DNA of 64,000 nt from an uncultured Alistipes sp. (GTDB taxonomy: Bacteria; Bacteroidota; Bacteroidia; Bacteroidales; Rikenellaceae), in the NCBI GenBank assembly GCA_910584485.1, contig CAJUAV010000008.1, forward strand, positions 1 through 64,000, written 5' to 3'. Positions 36,787 to 44,437 of this stretch are shown piece by piece. How positions within the stretch are numbered: position 1 is the first letter of the stretch; the number at the start of each line of letters is the position of its first letter. Under the pieces are notes generated by a model. That model was not told the DNA's origin, searched no databases, and worked only from the letters and a program-made list of their open reading frames with translations. The translations under genes and the position numbers were made by a program.

Positions 36787-37407
36787 TCAGTTCGGAAGCA
36801 CTTCGTAGTACGGCTTTCCCCCGAGATACAGAATCAAATCATAGAAGTTATGCCGATATGTGTTCAAATACTCCTCGCGGTTATCCGTCAGACGAACCAG
36901 ATCGAGCCAACGTCGTCCGTATTCGTCATACGATTCCACGATCAACGTATTTTCGATCCGGGCCTTTAGGTTCGCACGTTCGTGGCCTCGGTATTTCAGC
37001 ACGGCAGCCAGACGGTCGCCCGTATACGGGTACTCAAAATACATGTATTCCACGCGTTCCCCTTCGGACGTACGGTAATCATAAACATCCTCTCGAAAAC
37101 AATCTCGAACCACATCGTCCAACACGACGAAAGGGTTCAGGTTGACACCACCATCCCACTTGTCTTGAGAATCGAGCCAACCGTCGCACGAACTATATAC
37201 GAAAAAATAATAGGGATCGAACACCTTCGTTTTCAGCTCCTCTTCGATCGCGGCGTAATCGATCGGGGCCGCCGTCCGGATCAGGTAGTCCACACCGCCG
37301 GGTGTGGCCAGCAACTCCTCGTTGCTCCACGTACTGTAATCGATCGGATCGTCGTCGCAGGCCGCAAAGGCGACCAGGGCAACCAACAGCAGCAGCATCT
37401 TTTTCAT
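36787..37407 (-). CDS. Lipoprotein, tandem paralogue B beside C10 peptidase
   Basis: The 206-residue product has a lipobox signal peptide (MKKMLLLLVALVAFAAC). The first roughly 65 residues match the neighbouring paralogue almost exactly, while the remainder diverges (shared LKARIENTL.VESY block). No known domain was recognised. Its place behind a C10 peptidase, whose relatives in Bacteroides and streptococci are paired with small inhibitor proteins, makes an inhibitor or immunity role a reasonable guess. The ATG is preferred over an upstream GTG three codons earlier. Confidence 0.75.
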   Translation of the reverse strand: MKKMLLLLVALVAFAACDDDPIDYSTWSNEELLATPGGVDYLIRTAAPIDYAAIEEELKTKVFDPYYFFVYSSCDGWLDSQDKWDGGVNLNPFVVLDDVVRDCFREDVYDYRTSEGERVEYMYFEYPYTGDRLAAVLKYRGHERANLKARIENTLIVESYDEYGRRWLDLVRLTDNREEYLNTYRHNFYDLILYLGGKPYYEVLPN

Positions 37408-37419
37408 AAGGCACACAGT

Positions 37420-37490
37420 TTATTTTTTGTTCCAAATACCGCATGATCGCCGTATCGTATCGATAATCACGGGACGTATCGGAGTTATCG
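37420..37490 (-). pseudogene. Duplicated 3' fragment of the C10 peptidase gene
   Basis: About 70 bases upstream of paralogue B match the last roughly 24 codons of the intact peptidase gene (38136-38216): TCCCGTGATTATCGATACGA and GGTATTTGGAACAAAAAATA are shared. The fragment has lost two bases, so its frame is broken. It marks the boundary of a tandem duplication. Confidence 0.8.
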
Positions 37491-37505
37491 GAGGTCTCTT
37501 TTTTA

Positions 37506-38123
37506 TCAGTTCGTTTGCTGCATTTCTCCAAAAGTCAAGTCGGAACCGCCCCAAGGCTTCAGTTCATAAAAATTGTAAGGATATCTTTCCAGCCACTCTT
37601 CTCGCCCATCCACCAGACGGATCAGATCAAGCATACGACTATTATCTTCGCCATACGACTCCACGACCAAGGTATTTTCGATCCGCGCCTTTAGTTTTGC
37701 GCCGCGACCACAATCAAATTCTGCCAACAAGGCAGACAGACGATCGCCCGTAAACTTGTTATCACGGTAATAACGGTAGGTCTCATCGCCTTCGGGAGTT
37801 CTCAACAATATATCACCATCCACACAACAACGAATCACATCCTCTATGATAACATAAGAAAGCAATGCAGCGCCATTCATCTTGGAACTTTCGGTCCAGC
37901 CAAACCAATCATGTATGAAATAATGATAGCGATCGGCAACCTTCGTCTCCAGCTCCTCTTCGATCGCGGCGTAATCGATCGGGGCCGCCATCCGGATCAG
38001 GTAGTCCACACCGCCGGGTGTGGCCAGCAACTCCTCGTTGCTCCACGTACTGTAATCGATCGGATCGTCGTCGCAGGCCGCAAAGGCGACCAGGGCAACC
38101 AACAGCAACAGCATCTTTTTCAT
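37506..38123 (-). CDS. Lipoprotein, tandem paralogue A beside C10 peptidase
   Basis: The 205-residue lipoprotein has the same signal peptide and lipobox (AFAAC) and a nearly identical N-terminal region (DDDPIDYSTWSNEELLATPG onward) as paralogue B. The second half is divergent, with GRGAKLKARIENTLVVESYG shared in part. It starts 12 bases after the peptidase stop, so co-transcription with the peptidase is likely. Function unknown; a C10-peptidase inhibitor is the leading hypothesis. AT content is higher than in surrounding metabolic genes. Confidence 0.75.
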   Translation of the reverse strand: MKKMLLLLVALVAFAACDDDPIDYSTWSNEELLATPGGVDYLIRMAAPIDYAAIEEELETKVADRYHYFIHDWFGWTESSKMNGAALLSYVIIEDVIRCCVDGDILLRTPEGDETYRYYRDNKFTGDRLSALLAEFDCGRGAKLKARIENTLVVESYGEDNSRMLDLIRLVDGREEWLERYPYNFYELKPWGGSDLTFGEMQQTN

Positions 38124-38135
38124 AAGGCACACAGT

Positions 38136-39437
38136 TTATTTTTTGTTCCAAATACCGGTCATGATCTCCAAATCGTATCGATAATCACGGGACGTATAGA
38201 CGTTATCAGAGGTATCGTATTCATAGCCTTTCGACCGATCGAAAACGCCCTCCCTGAAATAGCCGTTTCCGACCCCGTTTTCGCCCCAATTGATATGCAG
38301 GTAGTACTCCGTATACGTAGTGGTTCGGATATCTTCCCGACGGCCGTCGGTATACTCCATGTAGTCGCAATAAATATGATCGCGGTATTTATAGCCGTCC
38401 AAGACCCAGGCATGGCCTTCTAGTTCATTGGTGCTTGTGTCGATACGGTCACCGCGTATAAATACGGGACGACCGGCATTCAGCTCCTTCCGAACATCCT
38501 CGAACGTATAGCGCCGGCCCGGATTCTGATCGTAGCCCAAGGCCGAAAAGGCATAACGGGACTGTTGCAGATCTGCACCGCTTTGCTTCACGGTATAATC
38601 CATCCCTGACCTCTTCCCGATTTCGCGCATCAGCAGGGCGATATCGTCGGCCGTCGTCTCCGGCCAATAGCACGAGTAACCGCCGACACGGGCCGTGAGC
38701 GCCTCCCAATCGATCGTTTTCGTCCGATTGCTGCCGTCGAAAGTAATTTTGTAACTGCCCGGCTTCTTATGAAAGGAGACGATCTGGGCCACCGCTACCG
38801 CCGAACAGCCTGCGGGACAAAGTCGTCCCTGCGGATCAAAACAATATTTGTTATAGGGAAGCGACGACGTATAAAATTCAGGATAACCCTGTCCCCATCG
38901 CACCTTTACATAAGGTCCGGTCGTGGTCCAGGCCGAATAGCGCTCTTCCCGCTTCATCTCACCGACGGTCGAGGTCGTATCGCGCACCAGCACCGAATCG
39001 CGCAACGAGGGATCCAGCGACCGTTCCAGCATCTCCACATAGAGGTCGAAACCGTCGTTGCCGCTCCGCTCGCCCGCCGTATAGCGCCCCTGTTCGGTGA
39101 CCGCCAGCAGTCGGTCGGCGATCCGCTCGTCGGCCGCCACCAGCGCGAAACCCGCTTCGTCGGCATAGTTGACGACGTAATAGAGCGTGTCGGCCGCTTC
39201 GCCCGCACGGGTGGCGCACGAAACGCGGCAGCTGACGCCGTGCGGATCGACCCGACGGCCGAACGCCGCACGCGTCGTCTCCGAATCTTCCAGCATCGCG
39301 GCACCCTCCCGGGCGATGCGAAGCACCTCCCGCAAGTTCCGTTCTCGCGACGTTTCGGCAGGCGCCACATCCGCCTCTTTCCGACACGCGGTCAGAGCGA
39401 GCAGCAGCCATCCGAAAAACAGGATGAAATTACGCAT
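38136..39437 (-). CDS. C10 family (streptopain-like) cysteine peptidase lipoprotein
   Basis: The 433-residue precursor has a lipoprotein signal (LLLALTAC, Cys18), a Spi-like propeptide (about 25-160; VNYADEAGFALVAADERI) and a papain-fold C10 domain. The catalytic Cys211 lies in CPAGCSAVAVAQI, His342 in GHAWVLDGY, and the HINWGENG Trp motif follows. The family includes SpeB and Bacteroides Bfp/Btp proteases, which are secreted or surface exposed and cleave host proteins. A perfect promoter precedes it. Two lipoprotein genes follow in the same direction. Confidence 0.93.
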   Translation of the reverse strand: MRNFILFFGWLLLALTACRKEADVAPAETSRERNLREVLRIAREGAAMLEDSETTRAAFGRRVDPHGVSCRVSCATRAGEAADTLYYVVNYADEAGFALVAADERIADRLLAVTEQGRYTAGERSGNDGFDLYVEMLERSLDPSLRDSVLVRDTTSTVGEMKREERYSAWTTTGPYVKVRWGQGYPEFYTSSLPYNKYCFDPQGRLCPAGCSAVAVAQIVSFHKKPGSYKITFDGSNRTKTIDWEALTARVGGYSCYWPETTADDIALLMREIGKRSGMDYTVKQSGADLQQSRYAFSALGYDQNPGRRYTFEDVRKELNAGRPVFIRGDRIDTSTNELEGHAWVLDGYKYRDHIYCDYMEYTDGRREDIRTTTYTEYYLHINWGENGVGNGYFREGVFDRSKGYEYDTSDNVYTSRDYRYDLEIMTGIWNKK

Positions 39438-39454
39438 GTCGTCTTAAGTTTTAC

Positions 39455-39486
39455 CAAAGGTAATACGAAAAACCGGTGCATGCAAA
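39455..39486 (-). promoter_or_regulatory. Promoter of the C10 peptidase gene
   Basis: On the minus strand TTTG (39486-39483), a 20-bp spacer and TACCTTTG (39462-39455), 17 bases before the ATG. Confidence 0.8.
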
Positions 39487-39582
39487 TTTCACCCCGTTGA
39501 TTTTCAAAAAATCGCGGCGGGCCCAGCGAACGGGCGTCACGCGGCGCTGCTGCCCGCCGCAGCACCGAGCCGCGCCCCGCCG

Positions 39583-40716
39583 TCACGCCCGCACCGCCTG
39601 CGGCTCGAAGAGCTCGGAGACCCGCCGCAGCCAATCGACGATGCGCAGATGCTGCGGGCAGGCCCCTTCGCAGTTGCCGCACCCGAGGCAGGCCGAAGCG
39701 CGTCCGCCCGCGGCGGCTTCCGCCTCGTACTGCGCCATGCGGGCCGCCAGACCGATCCCCTCGGCCTCCGTATGGGCGTTGTAGAGCCGCAGATCGGTCG
39801 GGATGGGAATCCCCTGCGGACAGGCGGGCACGCAGTAGCCGCATCCCGTGCACTGGATCGGCGCCGTGCGGCAGATGACGGCCGTCGCACGGTCGATCGC
39901 GGCACGCTCCGCCTCGGTCAGCGCCTCCGCGTCGTGCAGCCAGGCGGCATTCTCGGCCACCTGCTCCGCCGACGACATGCCGCTCAAGACCGTATCCACC
40001 CCCTCCAGCGAGGCGGCGAAGCGCAGCGCCCACGCCGCGGCGGGCAGCTCGGGCCGCACGCTGCGGAAGAGCCGCTCGACCTCGGCGGGCACCTCGGCCA
40101 GCAGGCCCCCCTTGAGCGGGCACATCACCACGATCGGTTTACCGTGGCGGCGGGCCGTTTCGTAGCAGGCGCGCGCCCGAATGGGGGTGTTTTCCCAGTC
40201 GACGTAGCTGATCTGCAGCTGCACGAAATCCACCTCGGGATAACGCGTCAGGATCCGCTCCAGCAGCTCGGGCGAATCGTGGTACGAGAAGCCCACCTCG
40301 CGCACGAGCCCCTCGCGGCGCTTGCGCAGGGCGAAGCCGATGCTGTCGAAACGCTCGGCCTTCGCGTAGAAGGCGGCCGTGGCGCAATGCACCAGGTAGC
40401 GGTCGAAGAAGGCGACGCCGCACCGTTCGAGCTGCTCGGCGAAGATGCGCTCCTGCTGCTCCTCGGATTCGATGAGCAGCGTCGGGAGCTTGTCGGTCAG
40501 GCGGTAGCGGTCGCGCGGATAGCGCTCGACCAGCGCACGGCGGAGCGCCTCCTCGGCCGCTCCGTCGTGGTAGGTCCAAGCCGTGTCGAAACTGCGGCCG
40601 CCGCTTTCGAGAAAGCGGTCGACCATCCGCACCAGCTCCGCGGAATCGATCGAACGGCAGTCGTTCGGATCGACGAGCGGCAGTCGCATGCCGCCGAATC
40701 CCAGCTTCGAACTCAT
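39583..40716 (-). CDS. Aldo/keto reductase with C-terminal ferredoxin-type Fe-S domain
   Basis: The 377-residue protein has an AKR TIM barrel (SSKLGFGGMRLPLVD start, FDTAWTYHDGAAEEALRRAL near the catalytic Asp/Tyr, and VLSGMSSAEQVAENA). It ends in two cysteine clusters, CTGCGYCVPACPQGIPIP and CLGCGNCEGACPQHL, for two [4Fe-4S] centres. The substrate is unknown. The start overlaps the stop of the ECF-S-like gene by four bases, so it belongs with that gene and probably with the upstream TonB receptor. Confidence 0.9.
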   Translation of the reverse strand: MSSKLGFGGMRLPLVDPNDCRSIDSAELVRMVDRFLESGGRSFDTAWTYHDGAAEEALRRALVERYPRDRYRLTDKLPTLLIESEEQQERIFAEQLERCGVAFFDRYLVHCATAAFYAKAERFDSIGFALRKRREGLVREVGFSYHDSPELLERILTRYPEVDFVQLQISYVDWENTPIRARACYETARRHGKPIVVMCPLKGGLLAEVPAEVERLFRSVRPELPAAAWALRFAASLEGVDTVLSGMSSAEQVAENAAWLHDAEALTEAERAAIDRATAVICRTAPIQCTGCGYCVPACPQGIPIPTDLRLYNAHTEAEGIGLAARMAQYEAEAAAGGRASACLGCGNCEGACPQHLRIVDWLRRVSELFEPQAVRA

Positions 40717-41225
40717 CGGTTCGGCAGGCGGTTGATGACCAGCCATCCGCCCGCGATCTGCAGCAGCAGCCCGGGCAGGCCGAGGCGGAAATCCTGCACG
40801 GCAGCAGCGAACGAGCCCGTCCAGGCCCACTCGAACAGACCGCCCGCCACCTGGTAAAAGACAACGACGGCAGCCAGCAGCGCGATCGTCGCCTTGCCGC
40901 AGCGGGCGGCGGCGAAGGCGGCGGCCAGGGCCAGCAGCACCGATTTGACGAGCAGCACGGGCAGCGCGGCGAGGGCCGGCATGCCGAACAGCAGCGCATT
41001 GACCGCGGGCGAAAGAAGCGCCGTCAGCAACCCCGCGCGCCAGCCGTACTTATAAGCGGCGACGAGCGTGAAGAAATAGATCGGCAGCAGCGTCGCACCG
41101 CCCTGCGGCACGAGGTGGCAGAGCTGCGGCAGCGCCACGTTGCCCAGCACGAAGAGTGCCGCCACGAAGTAGGTTTTCGCCCGATTGTACGGCAGCGAAA
41201 GGAGTTTGACAGTCGTTGTGTTCAT
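40713..41225 (-). CDS. Small membrane protein, ECF transporter S-component-like
   Basis: The 170-residue hydrophobic protein has five to six membrane segments (YFVAALFVLGNVALP; LLPIYFFTLVAAYKYG; WRAGLLTALLSPAVNALLFG; and others). The layout and the GWRAGLLTALLSPAVN loop resemble substrate-binding S components of ECF vitamin or metal transporters. It follows a TonB receptor by 15 bases and overlaps the reductase, suggesting uptake of one ligand across both membranes. The ligand is not predictable from sequence; no ECF ATPase is encoded nearby. Confidence 0.65.
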   Translation of the reverse strand: MNTTTVKLLSLPYNRAKTYFVAALFVLGNVALPQLCHLVPQGGATLLPIYFFTLVAAYKYGWRAGLLTALLSPAVNALLFGMPALAALPVLLVKSVLLALAAAFAAARCGKATIALLAAVVVFYQVAGGLFEWAWTGSFAAAVQDFRLGLPGLLLQIAGGWLVINRLPNR

Positions 41226-41240
41226 AAGCCTATCGTTTAA

Positions 41241-43568
41241 TTAGAAATGAAAGTTCACACCGCCCAGCGCCGTGGCGCGGGGCATCGGGTAACCCGCATG
41301 GATCTCGTAGCGGCAGCGGAGCAGGTTCTCGCCGCGGGCGAAGAGCTCGATGCTCGGCGAGAGGCGGCAGTTCAGGCGGGCGTTCCACAGCCCGAAGCGC
41401 TCGCGACGGGCGGGATCGGTCTGCGTGTAGAGGCCGCGCACGAGCTGCAGCCCCGTCGAACCGCTCCACCGACCCTTCGCAAAATCGATGCCGCAGAAGA
41501 GTTTGTGCCCGGGCGCCGCAACGATCGGACGGCGCATGTGCAGGTAGCTGTAGTTGGCCCGAAGCGTCAGGGCGCCCCCGAGGCGCCAGGCGAGGTCGAC
41601 CTCGACGCCCCGATTGCGCACGCGGCCCGAATTGAGGTATTTCGGCCGCCCGTCGACGGGTTCGAGCAGGATCATGTTCCGCCCGTCGATGCGGTAGAGG
41701 TTCACCGCGTAGCGGAACCGTCCGTCGCGGATTCGCTGCGAGAGGGAGATTTCGTACGAGACCAGCTCTTCGGGCTTCAGGTCGGGATTCTGCGGCGGAA
41801 ACATGTACATTTCGCGGATCGTCGGATAACGGAATCCCTTGGCGACGATGCCTTTCAGTTGCAGACCGCGCGGCAGCTGCCACGAAAAACCGCCCTGCGG
41901 CACCCACTGCCCTTTCGTCCGCGAGCGGCGGTCGTAGCGCAGCCCCGCGTCGACCGAGAAGCGGCGCGAGAGCCGCTGCCGCAGCTCGGCGTAGGCGGCC
42001 GCCTCGTGCATCGTCTCGTCGGAGAGCGGCGTATCGGGCCGCCCGTCGAGGTAGCGGCGGCGGGCCTCGCCGCCCAGACGCCGATAATCGGCCCCCGCCG
42101 TCAGCCGGCCGCCGCGCCACGGGCGAAAGGTCTGGTGGAACGAGAGGCCCGACAGACGGTCCCGCGAACGGAATCGGTAGTCGAGGGGCTCCTCGCCCGC
42201 GCCGTATCCGTCGTCGATGCGGTGCAGGCCCCAGTTATGGAAAAAAGTGAAGGCGCCCGAGAAGCGTCGGCCGTCGTTGCGCAGCGTGAAGGAGGCGCGG
42301 CCGCGCGTGATGCGGGCATCGTTGTCGAAGAGAGGGGCCGTCACGGGGCCCGGGTTCGAAGCGTCGAAGCGGGTGACGTTCAGGTCGGCCGAGGCCTCCC
42401 AGTCGCGGCCGAGGCGCAGCCCCAGTTTGGCGAAGCCGCCCGCCTGCTCGAACCCCATGTCGGCGCGGTGCCCGTCGGTGCGGTTGTACGATCCCGAGAG
42501 GATGCCCGAGAGGCGCCCCTTGCGGAAGCGGGCCGCGGCATCGCTTTCGAGCGTGTTGTAAGAGCCGTAGGCGCCGTGCAGGTCGAGGCGGAACCCATCC
42601 TCCCGCATGCGGCGCGTGACGATGTTCAGCACGCCGCCCGCGGCGTTCGATCCGTAGAGCACCGAGGCGGGACCGCGCAGCACCTCGACCCGCTCGGCGG
42701 TCGACGCCTGGCAGGCGTCGGCGATCGGATGCCCCATGAGCCCCATGTACTGGGGCTGGCCGTCGACGAGCACCAGCAGGCCCGTCGTCGGGGCACCGCC
42801 GATGCCGCGCATCGACATCGCGCCCGCCGCCCCCGTCGAGACGCCGTAGCCCATCACGCCGCGCCCCGTCACGAAGAGGCCGGGGATCTGTTCGGTGAGC
42901 GTCGGCAGCAGCGACGCGCGGCCCGCCTGCTCGATCTCGCGGCGCGTGAGGACCGAAACGGTCATCGGCAGCAGCCGCGGGTCGGTGGCGCGGCGGGTGC
43001 CCGTCACCACCACCTCGTCGATCGGGCGGGGCCGCACGGCAGCCAGCGTGTCGGACGAGGCGGACGCCCCCGGCGTACCGTCCGTCGAAGCAGCGGCGAC
43101 CGCTTCGGCAGGGTGCGCGCAGAGGGCGAGCAGCATCGCCGACAGCGCGACGGCCACGCCGCGCAGGCGGCGGACGAAATCGTCGATCAGCGGACGGCAC
43201 TCGGCGGCCGTACGGGCGTCGCGGCAGCGGCTTTCGAGCGGGCAGGGGCCCGTGCGCTCGCGGTTTTCGATGCGCGGGGTTTCGCGATCGAAGGTCACCT
43301 CGATCGGCGAGCGGCGCAGCAGCGCCAGCGCCTCGGAGCTGACGACGAGGGCATGGAGGCGGGCGACGCCGCCGAGGATCAACAGGGCCGCGGCGCCCTT
43401 GCCGACGACCTTGTCGGCCACGGAGGCGCCGCGCAGCAAATCGGGCTCTTCGGCGAGCAGATCGTAGAGGTCGGCAATGCCGCGACGCGTGAAGGTGCGG
43501 CAGGCGGCTCCGTTTCGGACGACGCACGAAGCGCCGCTCGCACGAAGCCGTCGGATCAGTTCCTGCAT
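41241..43568 (-). CDS. DUF1893 domain fused to a TonB-dependent outer-membrane receptor
   Basis: The 775-residue frame has two parts. Residues 1-130 look like a complete cytosolic DUF1893 domain (LRGASVADKVVGKGAAALLILGG; late RTGPCPLES motif). Residues about 132-158 (VRRLRGVAVALSAMLLALCAHPAEA region) look like a signal peptide. Residues 180-775 are a TonB receptor with a DEVVVTGTRR TonB-box-like start, a plug (VEVLRGPASVLYGSNAAGGVLNIV) and a barrel ending in Phe. There is no internal stop, and no good alternative start directly before the signal-like segment (Val132 is GTC). Either an odd fusion, or two genes joined by a frame change or internal start. Confidence 0.75.
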   Translation of the reverse strand: MQELIRRLRASGASCVVRNGAACRTFTRRGIADLYDLLAEEPDLLRGASVADKVVGKGAAALLILGGVARLHALVVSSEALALLRRSPIEVTFDRETPRIENRERTGPCPLESRCRDARTAAECRPLIDDFVRRLRGVAVALSAMLLALCAHPAEAVAAASTDGTPGASASSDTLAAVRPRPIDEVVVTGTRRATDPRLLPMTVSVLTRREIEQAGRASLLPTLTEQIPGLFVTGRGVMGYGVSTGAAGAMSMRGIGGAPTTGLLVLVDGQPQYMGLMGHPIADACQASTAERVEVLRGPASVLYGSNAAGGVLNIVTRRMREDGFRLDLHGAYGSYNTLESDAAARFRKGRLSGILSGSYNRTDGHRADMGFEQAGGFAKLGLRLGRDWEASADLNVTRFDASNPGPVTAPLFDNDARITRGRASFTLRNDGRRFSGAFTFFHNWGLHRIDDGYGAGEEPLDYRFRSRDRLSGLSFHQTFRPWRGGRLTAGADYRRLGGEARRRYLDGRPDTPLSDETMHEAAAYAELRQRLSRRFSVDAGLRYDRRSRTKGQWVPQGGFSWQLPRGLQLKGIVAKGFRYPTIREMYMFPPQNPDLKPEELVSYEISLSQRIRDGRFRYAVNLYRIDGRNMILLEPVDGRPKYLNSGRVRNRGVEVDLAWRLGGALTLRANYSYLHMRRPIVAAPGHKLFCGIDFAKGRWSGSTGLQLVRGLYTQTDPARRERFGLWNARLNCRLSPSIELFARGENLLRCRYEIHAGYPMPRATALGGVNFHF

Positions 43569-43643
43569 GGGGGTTCGAAAAAAGAGGGTTGCACGAAATC
43601 AAGGTATCGCACCCCTCCATCCAAAACCCGTGCCAAAAAGAAG

Positions 43644-43678
43644 CGCACGCCGCCTGCCCCGAAGGCAGACGGCGTGCG
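43644..43678 (-). terminator. Terminator after the TlpA-like gene
   Basis: A 15-bp stem (43644-43658 with 43664-43678, one mismatch) is followed on the minus strand by CTTCTTTTT. It lies 18 bases after the thioredoxin-like gene. Confidence 0.8.
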
Positions 43679-43696
43679 GAAAATCGACGCGGCGCG

Positions 43697-44425
43697 TCAT
43701 TCGAATTGTGCGGCCAGCGCCCGCCGCAGCCGCTCCAGTTCGAGCGGATGGTTGCCGACAGTCTGCTCGACGATCGTGCCGTCGCGGCCGACGAGCACCG
43801 TGCGCGGCACGCCCCGACGGGCGAAGCATCCGAACAGGGCCTTGTCGGCATCGACGAGCGTCGCGGGACGCAGCCGGCGATACTCCGCACGGCTTTCGGC
43901 CGCGAAGAAACGGTCGAGGGCTGCGCGGTCGTCCTGCGCCGCCGCCAACAAGAGAAAATCGGGGCGGTCGGCATAGGGTGCCGCGAGGGCGGGCAGCTTG
44001 TCGGGGGCCAACTCCGCCAGGCAGGGGGCGCACCACGTTCCCCAGAAGCAGAACAGCACCACCTTGCCGCGGCAGTCGGCGGCGGTCGTCTGTCCGCCGT
44101 CGTAGCGCTCGGCGGCGAAGGCGGGCAGCGCGTCGCCCGTGCGCAGCAGCGCGGTCTGCGCCATCATCTGCGTGCGGATCCGCTCCCACCGCTCGTCGGC
44201 GCTCTCTCCCGAGCGGCCCGCTTCGAGGCGGAGTTTCAGCGGCTCCTGCGGAGCAGCGGCCTGCGAGGCGGCAGCCGTCTGCGCGGCGACGGCCTGTATG
44301 GCGGGCGTCCGTGCCGTTACAGCCGTCTGTGCAACAGGTGTCTGTGCGGTTGCGGCGCCCGTTTGTGTCAGCGCAGCAGCCATGCAGCCCGTCAGACAGA
44401 TCCAAAACAGCATCGATCGGTTCAT
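43697..44425 (-). CDS. TlpA-like thioredoxin-fold lipoprotein
   Basis: The 242-residue protein has a short lipoprotein signal (FWICLTGC, Cys14), an Ala/Gln/Thr-rich spacer (about 18-60) and a thioredoxin domain with FWGTWCAPCLAEL (Cys132, Cys135) and a late GVPRTVLVGRDG cis-Pro segment. It probably reduces disulfides or assists redox chemistry in the periplasm. It lies 12 bases after the M56 gene, so it is the third gene of the blaI-M56 operon; thioredoxin could be an output gene of that regulator. Confidence 0.88.
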   Translation of the reverse strand: MNRSMLFWICLTGCMAAALTQTGAATAQTPVAQTAVTARTPAIQAVAAQTAAASQAAAPQEPLKLRLEAGRSGESADERWERIRTQMMAQTALLRTGDALPAFAAERYDGGQTTAADCRGKVVLFCFWGTWCAPCLAELAPDKLPALAAPYADRPDFLLLAAAQDDRAALDRFFAAESRAEYRRLRPATLVDADKALFGCFARRGVPRTVLVGRDGTIVEQTVGNHPLELERLRRALAAQFE

Positions 44426-44437
44426 GATCCGCTCCGT

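Noticed and set aside
37408..37416. Upstream GTG start for the lipoprotein genes
   Set aside because: The ATG three codons later gives a standard lipoprotein signal peptide, and both paralogues agree.
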